From JAADHX01 sp964569385 (GTDB lineage: Bacteria > Actinomycetota > Acidimicrobiia > Acidimicrobiales > Poriferisodalaceae): a stretch of DNA of 32,953 nucleotides. Made by a program: the position numbers and the translations under genes. The DNA lies in NCBI GenBank assembly GCA_964569385.1, contig CAZMUM010000047.1:1-32953 (forward strand). Reading direction: 5' to 3'. Below, in pieces: positions 8,886 to 18,390 of the stretch; the first letter of the stretch is position 1; each line of letters opens with the position of its first letter. A model generated the notes under the pieces. That model worked only from the letters and a program-made list of their open reading frames with translations. It did not search any database and was not told the origin of the DNA.

Positions 8886-9730
8886 GTCGGCGTCGCTTAG
8901 ATGCCGAGTTGGTCCGTCGCGGGCTGGTTCCTACCGCGGAGGCCGCCGTAGCCGCGGTCGTTGCTGGCCGCGTCACGGTTTCGGGGGCACCAGCGCTGCG
9001 AGGTGCCCGAATGGTCGCTCCAGGCGAAGCTGTGGTGGTCATCGACGAGCCGCCGGAGTTCGTTAGCCGTGGTGGGCACAAGCTCGAAGCTGCAATCCGC
9101 GAGTTCTCGATCGATGTCGGTGGCAGGCGTTGCCTCGATGCGGGCGCCTCGACCGGCGGGTTTACCGATTGTCTACTTCAACATGACGCCGCCCACGTTG
9201 TGGCCGTCGACGTGGGTTACGGCCAGCTGGCCATGTCGTTGCGCAACGACCCGCGGGTCGAGGTTCGCGACCGCACGAACGTGCGCCACCTAACCTCGAG
9301 CGACGTCGATCCACATGTCGATCTTGTGGTTGGAGATCTTTCGTTCATATCGTTGCGCAAGGTCATGCCAGCACTGCTGGCGGTCAGCCGACCCGACGCC
9401 ACCATGGTTCTGCTGGTGAAGCCTCAATTCGAAGCCAGCCGGGCCCAGGTCAAGCTTGGGCGCGGAGTCATCCGCGACCCAGAAGTCTGGCGAACAGTCA
9501 GTTCGGAGATTGTTTCTGCGATCACGGCACCGTACAGAGACGAACCGGTGTGTGTCGCGATGGGGTTTGTTTTGTCGCCAGTACACGGGCCCGAGGGAAA
9601 CCGCGAATTTCTGGTTCACTTGCAACGTGGTGTGGATGGCGTTGGTGCCACATCGCTCAGTGCACAAATAGACGCGGCGGTCGATGCCGCGGCGACAGAA
9701 GCTCAGTCGATCGAACGGCAACGAGTTTGA
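8882..9730 (+). CDS. tlyA: TlyA-type 16S/23S rRNA 2'-O-ribose methyltransferase
   Basis: 282-residue TlyA homologue. In mycobacteria TlyA methylates C1409 of 16S and C1920 of 23S rRNA, which is needed for capreomycin sensitivity. Residues 1-60 form an S4 RNA-binding domain (RLDAELVRRGLVPTAEAA, GRVTVSG), followed by the linker VSRGGHKLEAA with Lys67. The Rossmann methyltransferase core has the SAM motif CLDAGASTGGFTDCLL (residues 84-99), VVGDLSFISL (Asp152) and LLVKPQFE (Lys180), fitting the K-D-K-E 2'-O-methyltransferase tetrad. Its length is typical. It heads the conserved tlyA-nadK-recN-steA order and depends on the overlapping leader ORF for initiation. Confidence 0.95.
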   Translation: MSRRRLDAELVRRGLVPTAEAAVAAVVAGRVTVSGAPALRGARMVAPGEAVVVIDEPPEFVSRGGHKLEAAIREFSIDVGGRRCLDAGASTGGFTDCLLQHDAAHVVAVDVGYGQLAMSLRNDPRVEVRDRTNVRHLTSSDVDPHVDLVVGDLSFISLRKVMPALLAVSRPDATMVLLVKPQFEASRAQVKLGRGVIRDPEVWRTVSSEIVSAITAPYRDEPVCVAMGFVLSPVHGPEGNREFLVHLQRGVDGVGATSLSAQIDAAVDAAATEAQSIERQRV

Positions 9731-9741
9731 ATGGGGTCAAC

Positions 9742-10611
9742 ATGTCATTGGTACTAGTCGTGGTGCACCCCGACCGACCTGCGGCTGCTGCTGCTGCGGC
9801 AAGCCTTGTTCCGTGGCTTCACGATGAGGGTCACGAGGTGGCGATGTCCAACTACGATGCCGGCAGGGCCTCTGTTTCTGGTGTTGGCCGAACCGATGTC
9901 GAGTTGTCAGCCCTGGCCTCAACAGCTCAGGTGGCTGTCAGCATTGGTGGCGATGGAACAATGCTCTACACGAGCGCACTAGTGGCCGCTTACGACGTTC
10001 CGGTGCTTGGCATCAACTGTGGACGTCTCGGTTACCTCACCGAGGTCGAAATCGACCAAACAACCGAGGCACTAAAGAACACACTCAGCGGCTCGTTCGA
10101 GGTCGAATCGCGGATGCGGATTTCGCTGACAGTCGAACGCGCCGACGGCTCAACGGAGGGCCCATGGACTGCGCTCAACGAGGGTGTCCTCGAAAAGCGT
10201 CAGCAGGGTCACACTGTTCATCTCGCCGTTGCCTTCGATGATCATCACTTTTTTACCTACTCGGCCGACGGACTGATCGTTGCCACACCTACTGGGTCGA
10301 CGGCGTATTCAATGTCGGCTCGTGGCCCCATCGTCGAACCAACGCATCGGGCTCTTCTGTTCACACCGGTCAGTCCGCACACCCTGTTCGACCGGTCGTT
10401 GGTGCTCGACCCGACGACCACAATTCGTATCGCCGTGGCTTCGGACCGGCCCGCGATTTTGTCGGTCGACGGCCGCGCCAGCGCCGAACTCATCGAAGGC
10501 GACTCGGTCGTGGCCGCGGTGTCGCAGCACTCCACTCGACTCGTCACCTTTGGTGGCCGCAGATTCCACGATGTGCTTGGCTCAAAATTTGGGCTCCTGG
10601 CAGAGAGTTAA
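9742..10611 (+). CDS. nadK: NAD kinase
   Basis: 289-residue ATP- or polyphosphate-dependent NAD kinase making NADP. Motifs: VSIGGDGTMLYTSA (GGDGT at residues 69-73), GINCGRLGYLTEV, and the NAD-binding segment VATPTGSTAYSMSARGPIVEP. The start is taken as the ATG at 9742, in a TCAACATG context with GGGG 5 nt upstream, 12 nt after tlyA. The frame is open far upstream, but that part overlaps tlyA. Residues 14-20 are a run of seven alanines encoded by GCN repeats, a small microsatellite. It is followed at once by recN. Confidence 0.96.
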   Translation: MSLVLVVVHPDRPAAAAAAASLVPWLHDEGHEVAMSNYDAGRASVSGVGRTDVELSALASTAQVAVSIGGDGTMLYTSALVAAYDVPVLGINCGRLGYLTEVEIDQTTEALKNTLSGSFEVESRMRISLTVERADGSTEGPWTALNEGVLEKRQQGHTVHLAVAFDDHHFFTYSADGLIVATPTGSTAYSMSARGPIVEPTHRALLFTPVSPHTLFDRSLVLDPTTTIRIAVASDRPAILSVDGRASAELIEGDSVVAAVSQHSTRLVTFGGRRFHDVLGSKFGLLAES

Positions 10612-10617
10612 TGGCCG

Positions 10618-12234
10618 ATGTTGGCTGAACTATCCGTACGAGATCTGGGCGTAATCGAAGAACTTAGGTTGGTCATTGGTCCAGGCATGACCGCGCTCAC
10701 TGGCGAGACAGGAGCGGGCAAAACCCTTGTAGTTCAGGCCATTCAACTATTGACCGGAGGCCGGGCCGACTCGTCGCTGGTTCGAGCTGGTGCAACCGAG
10801 GCCGTTGTTGAGGGGCGCTTTGTAGTTGGCGACGACGAGGAGATAATCGTCTCTCGAATCATCCCCGCCGATGGCCGTAGCCGTGCCTACATCGATGGGC
10901 GGATGGCTAACGCAACTGCTCTGGGAGATGCTGGGCGCCGATTAATCGATCTTCACGGACAACACACGCACCAGTCGCTGCTGTCGACCAGCGTGCAGAG
11001 ACGAGCCCTCGACCAACACGGCAAGGTCGACCTAACCCCCCTGCTCGAAGCGCGGCAGGCCCTCGACGAAGTTACGCGCCGGCTCGATGGTCTCGGCGGT
11101 GACGCCAGAGCCAGAGCCCATGAGCTCGACTTGCTTCGTTATCAGGTGGCCGAGATCGCGACCGCGGCCGTTGCCTCTGAGACTGAGGACGCAGACCTCG
11201 AGTCGCAGCAGGATGTTCTGGCGAACGCCCAGGCCTATATCGAGGCTGCCAGTAGTGCTCGGTCGGCCCTGACAGCCGATGGTGGGGCTCTCGATACGGT
11301 CGGATCCGCGTTAGCCGCCCTGAGCGGCCTATCTGGCAACCATGCCGCTTTCCAACCGCTGGTCGAGCGGCTTAGATCGGCCCAGGCCGACCTCGAAGAC
11401 ATCGGGACAGCCGTTCGCGACGTTGGCGACTCAATCGACAACGACCCGGCCCAACTGGAGACGTTGCGCCAACGCCATCAGATGCTTCGAGAGTTGATCC
11501 GAAAGTACGGCGACACGTTGGGCGACGTCATTGCCTTCGGGTTCGAGGCCGGGAAGCGCGTTGATCAACTCGAGCGTCACGACGAGCTTGCCGCCGAACT
11601 CGAAATCGAGGTCGACACAGCCAGGCGTACGGTTGCCCATGCCGCCAAACACGTCGCTGAAGGCCGCCGTCGCGCAGCTGTTCCTTTGGCCAAGGCGGTC
11701 AGCAGCCTTCTTCCCGAGTTAGCCATGCCCCGAGCTCACCTCTATGTGGAGGTCCGTGGCGACGACCCGGCCGATGATGTCGAGTTCATGTTTGCCGCCA
11801 ACAGCGGCTCCGGTCCCAATTCGTTGTCGAAGGTGGCATCGGGCGGCGAGCTGGCCCGAGTGATGCTTGCGCTCCGACGGGTGTTATCCGCGGGCCCAGA
11901 AACCCTCGTATTCGACGAAGTGGATGCCGGAATCGGCGGCGAGGCAGCTGTTGCGGTCGGAGAGTCGCTGGCACGTCTTGGCAAAGATCATCAGGTTGTT
12001 GTGGTCACACACCTTCCGCAGGTGGCTGCCTTTGCCGACGAACAACTTGTGGTCACGAAAACCGACGACGGTAGCGGCGCCCAGAGCGCGATCGCCCCAG
12101 TAACTGGCGACGCGCGTGTGGTCGAGCTCGCCCGAATGCTGGCTGGTCACCCAGACTCAGCCGCGGGCCGTGAGCATGCGGCCGAACTACTCGATGTTGG
12201 TCAACAGGTTCGCTTCCAGCGGGACCAGACATGA
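10618..12234 (+). CDS. recN: DNA repair protein RecN (SMC-like ATPase)
   Basis: 538-residue RecN, an SMC-related protein recruited to double-strand breaks. It has a Walker A motif LTGETGAGKT (residues 27-36). A central coiled-coil region of about residues 150-390 is rich in Ala, Glu, Arg and Leu. The C-terminal half has the ABC signature ASGGELARVMLALRR, Walker B TLVFDEVDAGIGG and the H-loop VVVVTHLPQVAAFAD. It is slightly short compared with the usual 550-590, mainly in the coiled coil. A tiny ATG-led frame (10611-10628) starts inside the nadK stop (TAATG) and may help carry ribosomes to the recN ATG. Its stop overlaps steA in ATGA. Confidence 0.95.
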   Translation: MLAELSVRDLGVIEELRLVIGPGMTALTGETGAGKTLVVQAIQLLTGGRADSSLVRAGATEAVVEGRFVVGDDEEIIVSRIIPADGRSRAYIDGRMANATALGDAGRRLIDLHGQHTHQSLLSTSVQRRALDQHGKVDLTPLLEARQALDEVTRRLDGLGGDARARAHELDLLRYQVAEIATAAVASETEDADLESQQDVLANAQAYIEAASSARSALTADGGALDTVGSALAALSGLSGNHAAFQPLVERLRSAQADLEDIGTAVRDVGDSIDNDPAQLETLRQRHQMLRELIRKYGDTLGDVIAFGFEAGKRVDQLERHDELAAELEIEVDTARRTVAHAAKHVAEGRRRAAVPLAKAVSSLLPELAMPRAHLYVEVRGDDPADDVEFMFAANSGSGPNSLSKVASGGELARVMLALRRVLSAGPETLVFDEVDAGIGGEAAVAVGESLARLGKDHQVVVVTHLPQVAAFADEQLVVTKTDDGSGAQSAIAPVTGDARVVELARMLAGHPDSAAGREHAAELLDVGQQVRFQRDQT

Positions 12235-13382
12235 GGTTCGGCCGGCGAAACTTCGACGGTAAGCCCCCAAACCGCAGCTCTGGGCATAGCCGCGGCAACC
12301 GCCGGACCAAGCAGCTCGTTCCGGCGCTCCAGGCTGGCGAAATCGCGATGGTTTACCACCAGGACATCGACCGTGTAGCGGCCGAAGGGTTAGTGAGTAG
12401 CGGCATTGTTGGCGTTGTGAACGCCAACTCCTCGATGACGGGACGTTATCCCAACCTCGGTGCCCTGATCATTGTCACCGCTGGTATTCCGCTCCTCGAT
12501 GAGGTTGGGGTGGAGACCCTTGCGGCCATCAAAGACGGCGCCGAGGTGAGCATCGATGGCGATTCGCTCTACGTCAATGGAGAGCTCCACGGTCGAGGCG
12601 TAAGACTCGATAGGGAAACACTCGAGACTCGCTACGAGCAAGCCAAGGAGACAGTCAACGATCAGTTGGCAGGTTTCGCGGCCAACACCCTTGAGTACAT
12701 TGCTTCGGAACCCCACCTGATAACCGAACGTCCCGACTTTCCCGAGCTCGACACCGACATGTTCCAGCGCCAGGCCCTCGTGGTAGTCCGAGGAATTGAC
12801 TACCGCGAAGACCTCGAAGCGCTGCGACGCATTGGCTACATCAGCGATCTGAAGCCAATTCTTGTAGGTGTCGACGGGGGCGCCGATGCCCTGATCGAAA
12901 ACGGGTACACACCAGACATCATTCTTGGCGATTTCGACTCGGTATCTAAGAGTGCGCTGTCGTTGGGAGCCGAACTTATCGTGCACGGTTATCCCGGTGG
13001 CGATGCACCTGGTGCCCAGCGACTGGACAGACTCGACGTCGACTACAAAACCATCGAGGCTCACGGTACCTCAGAGGACCTAGCTCTAAGTCTTGCCTTC
13101 GAGACCGGTGTCGAGCTCATCGTGCTGGTTGGCTCCCATACATCGATGGTCGATTTCCTCGACAAAGGCCGAGAAGGAATGGCTTCAACATTTCTCACTC
13201 GGATGAAGGTGGCGCCCATCTTGGTCGACGCCAAAGGTGTGTCGCGGCTGTACCGGACAACAGTGCGCAAACGCGACCTCACTTTGCTCGTACTCTCGGC
13301 ATTGTTCACCATCGTTGTTATAGCGCTCGTGACCGAACCAATTCGACTTGTCCTTCGCACCCTGTGGTTGAACGCAACATGA
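12231..13382 (+). CDS. steA: SteA-like cytokinetic ring protein (thiamin-pyrophosphokinase-like fold)
   Basis: 383-residue homologue of actinobacterial SteA (Rv1697/Cg1603). In Corynebacterium, SteA forms a complex with SteB at the division septum and influences daughter-cell separation. The N-terminus is basic (residues 1-30). A central domain with VGVDGGADALIENGYTPD and ILGDFDSVS resembles thiamin pyrophosphokinase, though enzyme activity is not established for the family. A single TM segment, LTLLVLSALFTIVVIALV, lies near residues 345-365, leaving a short C-terminal tail. The start overlaps the recN stop by 4 nt. The next gene is steB, the known partner. Confidence 0.9.
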   Translation: MRFGRRNFDGKPPNRSSGHSRGNRRTKQLVPALQAGEIAMVYHQDIDRVAAEGLVSSGIVGVVNANSSMTGRYPNLGALIIVTAGIPLLDEVGVETLAAIKDGAEVSIDGDSLYVNGELHGRGVRLDRETLETRYEQAKETVNDQLAGFAANTLEYIASEPHLITERPDFPELDTDMFQRQALVVVRGIDYREDLEALRRIGYISDLKPILVGVDGGADALIENGYTPDIILGDFDSVSKSALSLGAELIVHGYPGGDAPGAQRLDRLDVDYKTIEAHGTSEDLALSLAFETGVELIVLVGSHTSMVDFLDKGREGMASTFLTRMKVAPILVDAKGVSRLYRTTVRKRDLTLLVLSALFTIVVIALVTEPIRLVLRTLWLNAT

Positions 13383-13398
13383 CCCGGAGCCATCCCCC

Positions 13399-14433
13399 AT
13401 GATCAACCTGCGCTACCACATTGTGTCTATCGTGGCTGTGTTCCTCGCGCTTGGCATAGGTGTGGCCCTTGGGTCGTCGTTCATCGATGGTGTTGTCCTA
13501 GACAGACTTCGCACCAGTGTCGACACGCTTCAAGAAGACCGCGACCAGCTTCGCGAAACGGTCTCAAGCCTCGAAGTTGATCTAGTCGAGCAACGGGCGG
13601 AGGCTCAGAACGACCTGGCCACGATCTTGCCGGTCAATGCCATCGGCCGACTTGAGGGTGTTCCGGTGATGATTATCGCGAGCGATGGCGTGAGCGACGA
13701 AGCCTGGACTCTTGTCCGCGACACCGTGGTTGCGACCGATGCCGACTACGAAGGGACACTGTGGCTGGGTAACCGGCTCGATCTATCGGTCGAAGAGAAC
13801 CGTGAAGACATGGCCGAGACGTTCAACCTTGTGAACTCGAACGAGAGTCTTGTCCGCCCGGCACTGACTCTACGACTCGATGATGCGTTCTTCCCCGAGT
13901 CGCCAGACGCGGCCGCGTCGGTGCTCGGAAGTGTGGCCAGCGACATCGCCGACGAACTTCTCGAGGGCGAAGGCGACATCGACGAGCCAGTTGTTGCGCC
14001 GACACGTTTGGCTAGTGTCCTGGTCACCCTGCGCGACGGCGGGTATCTCCGCCACGATACCGAGTTTGCACGAACTGGTGCCTTGGACGAACTGCCCGCG
14101 TTCGGGACTCTTTTCATCTTGTTGAGCGGCCAGGACGCCGAACTCAGCGACGACGAGTTCTTGTACCCGCTGATGCGCACCGGAGTTACGAAGTCGAGCA
14201 GCAATCTGATCATTGCCATCGAGCCGACCACGCCTGGAGTTCGCGACGACGACAACGCCGTGGCCTTCGTAGGCCCAATTAGACGAGACGCCGAGTTGGC
14301 CGGCGCAGTGGCAACGATCGATTCGGTCGACTCCATCGAGGGGCTTCTGTCGCTCGTGGCCATAGCCGATCGTGGCGACCCCGCACATGTTGGCCTAGAC
14401 CCCACGGCCGCGTCGCGGCTGCCGAACCCGTGA
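13399..14433 (+). CDS. steB: SteB/MctB family protein ('copper transporter' family)
   Basis: 344-residue protein of the MctB/SteB family (Rv1698/Cg1604). It opens with the family signature MINLRYHIVSIVAVFLALGI, which is one N-terminal TM segment (residues about 7-27), followed by a coiled coil at about 35-70 (LQEDRDQLRETVSSLEVDL). A large extracytoplasmic domain follows. M. tuberculosis MctB has been linked to copper efflux, and the corynebacterial protein works with SteA in cell separation. No Cys or His-rich metal site is visible, so the division role fits this context better. The ATG has GGAG 9 nt upstream and follows steA by 16 nt. Confidence 0.9.
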   Translation: MINLRYHIVSIVAVFLALGIGVALGSSFIDGVVLDRLRTSVDTLQEDRDQLRETVSSLEVDLVEQRAEAQNDLATILPVNAIGRLEGVPVMIIASDGVSDEAWTLVRDTVVATDADYEGTLWLGNRLDLSVEENREDMAETFNLVNSNESLVRPALTLRLDDAFFPESPDAAASVLGSVASDIADELLEGEGDIDEPVVAPTRLASVLVTLRDGGYLRHDTEFARTGALDELPAFGTLFILLSGQDAELSDDEFLYPLMRTGVTKSSSNLIIAIEPTTPGVRDDDNAVAFVGPIRRDAELAGAVATIDSVDSIEGLLSLVAIADRGDPAHVGLDPTAASRLPNP

Positions 14434-14479
14434 ACACCGGTGCGAGGGCGACAGGGCCTGCCCAGCCGCAGCCGCAGTC

Positions 14480-15202
14480 GTGATCAGAGTGGCCGCAGTT
14501 GTACCTGCCTACGACCGCGCCGACACCGTCGGCGAGACGGTTAGGGCGTTACGCGAGATAGCTGGGGTTGACGAAGTGTTGGTTGTCGACGACGGCTCAA
14601 GCGACGACACTGCGCTCGTCGCGTCGGCTGCCGGAGCGACGGTACACAGGCTCGAGACCAACGTGGGCAAGGCCGGTGCCATCAACGCCGGAATCGACGC
14701 CACGGTGGCCGACGTGCTGCTATTCATCGATGCTGACACTGGTGCCACGGCAGCCGAAGCCAAGCACCTGATCGGTCCCGTTCTTGGCGACGAAGCCGAT
14801 ATGACCATTGCAGTGCTGCCAAGCGCCGACGGTAAGGGCGGCTTCGGAATTATTAGAGATGTTGCCGCGTCGATCCTTCTTGTTGGTACCGGCATTGAGT
14901 TTGCCGCACCGCTTTCTGGCCAGAGAGCTATTCGGCGTACTGCGCTTGACGATCTTGGACCGGTCGACCGGTTCGGGTTGGAGGTTGCGTTGACCCTTGA
15001 TCTGGCCAGGGCCGGCCATCGTCTCGTCGAGGTCGAGGCTGGGTTCGATCACCTCCACACTGGCAAGACGGTCGCCGGGTTCGCCCACCGAGGCCGGCAA
15101 GGCAAGGATCTCGTGCGAACAGCTGCGAAGCGGCTGGGTTGGCGCGCAACGTTTGGTGCGGTTGTTTTGGCTCTACGCTCCCGTATAGGTCGAAAACGAT
15201 GA
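14480..15202 (+). CDS. Family 2-type glycosyltransferase (GT-A fold)
   Basis: 240-residue cytosolic GT-A enzyme with no predicted TM span. Motifs: VVPAYDRADTVGETVRAL at the N-terminus, VLVVDDGSSDDT for nucleotide binding, NVGKAGAINAGI, and the metal-binding LLFIDADTGAT (Asp84-Ala-Asp86). The acceptor-side block is APLSGQRAIRR and FGLEVALTLDLARAGHR. The pattern resembles glucosyl-3-phosphoglycerate and polyprenyl-phosphate sugar synthases. Substrate is not determinable. The GTG start is 47 nt after steB with no strong Shine-Dalgarno. Its stop overlaps the next gene in ATGA. The pairing with a GT4-type membrane transferase suggests that the two work on the same lipid-linked glycan. Confidence 0.85.
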   Translation: MIRVAAVVPAYDRADTVGETVRALREIAGVDEVLVVDDGSSDDTALVASAAGATVHRLETNVGKAGAINAGIDATVADVLLFIDADTGATAAEAKHLIGPVLGDEADMTIAVLPSADGKGGFGIIRDVAASILLVGTGIEFAAPLSGQRAIRRTALDDLGPVDRFGLEVALTLDLARAGHRLVEVEAGFDHLHTGKTVAGFAHRGRQGKDLVRTAAKRLGWRATFGAVVLALRSRIGRKR

Positions 15203-16026
15203 TTATTCTCTGGTCGGGTCTTGGCAGTGTGGCGGCCGCGGGCGGGTTGTGGCTGCTGTTCGGTACGCCGTTGTCGTCTGAGAGGTTCTCCCGCACCAAC
15301 TTTCGTGGTGACCTGATACCAGCCACTGCTGGGGTAGCGGTGATGGCGGTTGGTGCCGTCGGCTCGCTTGGTTTGCTTATGTTCGCGACCGATTCTGTGC
15401 CGGTTGAGGTTTCTTTCGCGGGCTTTCAAGCCGCGGTCGGGTTCGGAGTTTTGGGCCTACTTGACGACCTCGGTGGCCAAGCCGGCGGTGGAGGGTTTTC
15501 GGGTCACCTGAGGGCCCTTCGCGAACGGCGGGTAACAACGGGGCTAGTCAAGCTGGTCGGAGGCGGTCTACTTTCGCTGATGATCGCTGGGCTTGTGACC
15601 CATGATGGGATCATCGGAGTTCTCCGCGATGGAGCTCTAATAGCTTTGGCTGCCAACTTGGCCAACCTGTTTGACCGGGCGCCGGGACGCAGTACGAAGG
15701 TTTCTGTACTTGCGTGCGTTGGGCTCGTGGCCGCAACCACCGCTGCTGCGGCTGGAGCTATTGCTGTTGTTGGTGTGGCCGCAGCGCTGGGTTTAATGCC
15801 CTGGGAGTTACGCGAGAAACTAATGCAGGGCGACACGGGTGTGAATGTAACCGGCGCCATGCTCGGCGTTTCGGCCGTGGCCACGCTCGGTTCCGGACCG
15901 CTCTGGGTGGTTGTAGCGATTTTGTTTGGGTTCAACGTGGTGAGCGAGCGGGTCTCGTTCTCGAAGGTCATCGACGCCAGCGCGCCATTGCGAGCGATCG
16001 ACCGCTTCGGCCGCCCCGCGCCTTGA
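15199..16026 (+). CDS. GT4/MraY-WecA-like polyprenyl-phosphate sugar-1-phosphate transferase
   Basis: 275-residue multi-span membrane protein with the layout of MraY/WecA enzymes, which transfer a sugar-1-phosphate from a UDP-sugar to polyprenyl phosphate. Key blocks are GLLDDLGGQAGGGGFSGHLR with Asp89-Asp90 and the GHLRAL segment, RRVTTGLVKL, ANLANLFDRAPGR (Asp159, in place of the usual NxxDGxDG) and LMQGDTGVNVTGAMLG (GDTG, as in MraY/WecA). About 8-9 hydrophobic segments are present. It is shorter than MraY (about 320-360), and the first TM region is abbreviated. It is not MraY of the dcw cluster, because neighbours and motifs differ. Translation is coupled to the GT2 gene. Confidence 0.8.
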   Translation: MIILWSGLGSVAAAGGLWLLFGTPLSSERFSRTNFRGDLIPATAGVAVMAVGAVGSLGLLMFATDSVPVEVSFAGFQAAVGFGVLGLLDDLGGQAGGGGFSGHLRALRERRVTTGLVKLVGGGLLSLMIAGLVTHDGIIGVLRDGALIALAANLANLFDRAPGRSTKVSVLACVGLVAATTAAAAGAIAVVGVAAALGLMPWELREKLMQGDTGVNVTGAMLGVSAVATLGSGPLWVVVAILFGFNVVSERVSFSKVIDASAPLRAIDRFGRPAP

Positions 16027-16045
16027 GCGGGGTCGGCAATTGGTG

Positions 16046-16107
16046 TATGTTGCCATCCCGACCCGAATCACATGTGTGTGGTTTCGTTCTAGGTCGAGGA
16101 GCGCCCT
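16046..16107 (+). promoter_or_regulatory. Possible pyrG promoter and ribosome-binding site
   Basis: TATGTT at about 16046-16051 could be a -10 element, giving a leader of roughly 50 nt. GAGGAG at 16096-16101 lies 6 nt before the GTG start of pyrG and is a strong Shine-Dalgarno. This start is therefore clearly of the leadered type, unlike most unit heads here. The promoter part is a guess. Confidence 0.35.
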
Positions 16108-17753
<1,646 letters not shown>

Positions 17754-17757
<4 letters not shown>

Positions 17758-18314
17758 ACGATTTGTTCACCCGTGTGGGTGAGACCGTGCAGTATGAGGG
17801 CCGGATGGTCCGAATGTCGACGCTGCATTTCCAAAGCCGCGATGGAGAAACGTTCGATCGCGACTTTGTGTTCCACCCCGGAGCCGTTGCTGTGCTTCCC
17901 ATTCTCGATGATGGATCGATTGTGCTGGTGCGCCAATTCCGCTCTGCGCTTGGCCGCACGACACTTGAGCTTCCGGCCGGAGTAAGGGACAAAGATGGCG
18001 AGTCTGTTTCGGAGACCGCTGCTCGGGAGTTAGCCGAAGAGACTGGATACGTGGCCGATGCTCTCGATGAGTTGGTGTCTATTCACACGGCTCCTGGGTT
18101 CAGCAATGAGCAGGTCACGATCTTTGTGGGCACTGGTCTAACGATGACTTCTACCGATTTCGACGGAATCGAAGAACAACACATGAGCACGGTTGTGGTT
18201 AGCCCAGACGAGTTCGACGAGTTGTGCGCCTCCGGCGAGTTGACCGACGCCAAAACACTGCTGGCTGTACACATGATTAGGTCGCGCGGAGCAGCAGGGA
18301 TGCGAAGCAATTAG
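17754..18314 (+). CDS. NUDIX hydrolase, ADP-ribose pyrophosphatase type
   Basis: 186-residue NUDIX enzyme like Rv1700, which cleaves ADP-ribose to AMP and ribose 5-phosphate. The NUDIX box runs from LPAGVRDKDGE through AARELAEETGY (residues about 75-100). There is one extra residue between the first Gly and Glu, as I recall for the Rv1700 group. The preceding VRQFRSALGRTTLELPAG and following TAPGFSNEQVTIFV fit the ADPRase subfamily. The start overlaps pyrG (ATGA). The last eight codons (GAAGMRSN and stop) lie inside the first copy of a 33-bp tandem repeat, so the natural C-terminus may have been altered by the repeat. Confidence 0.92.
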
Positions 18315-18385
18315 CAGAGCGGAGCAGCAGGGATGCGAAGCAATTAGCAGAGCGGAGCAGCAGGGATGCGAAGCAATTAGCAGAG
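18288..18385 (+). repeat. Three perfect 33-bp tandem repeats between NUDIX gene and xerD
   Basis: Copies begin at 18288, 18321 and 18354; each starts GGAGCAGCAGGGATGCGAAG and ends with CAATTAGCAGAGC (the third lacks the last base). The first copy encodes the NUDIX C-terminus and stop. The third ends 5 nt before the xerD GTG. Because 33 is a multiple of 3, all copies keep frame. Each copy contains GGAG followed by ATG CGA AGC AAT TAG, a four-codon mini-ORF with its own Shine-Dalgarno. Perfect identity indicates recent expansion. Confidence 0.95.
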
Positions 18386-18390
18386 AGCAG

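Noticed and set aside
9550..9741. N-terminal extension of NAD kinase
   Set aside because: It would overlap the 3' end of tlyA by 180 nt; homologous NadK sequence begins at the ATG at 9742.
12390..13064. 224-codon minus-strand ORF opposite steA
   Set aside because: Antisense shadow of a well-supported steA gene; no start signal.
13746..14405. 219-codon minus-strand ORF opposite steB
   Set aside because: Ser/Arg-rich antisense shadow; steB has family motifs along its length.
18288..18385. CRISPR array
   Set aside because: The 33-bp units are directly adjacent without spacers, and no cas genes are present.
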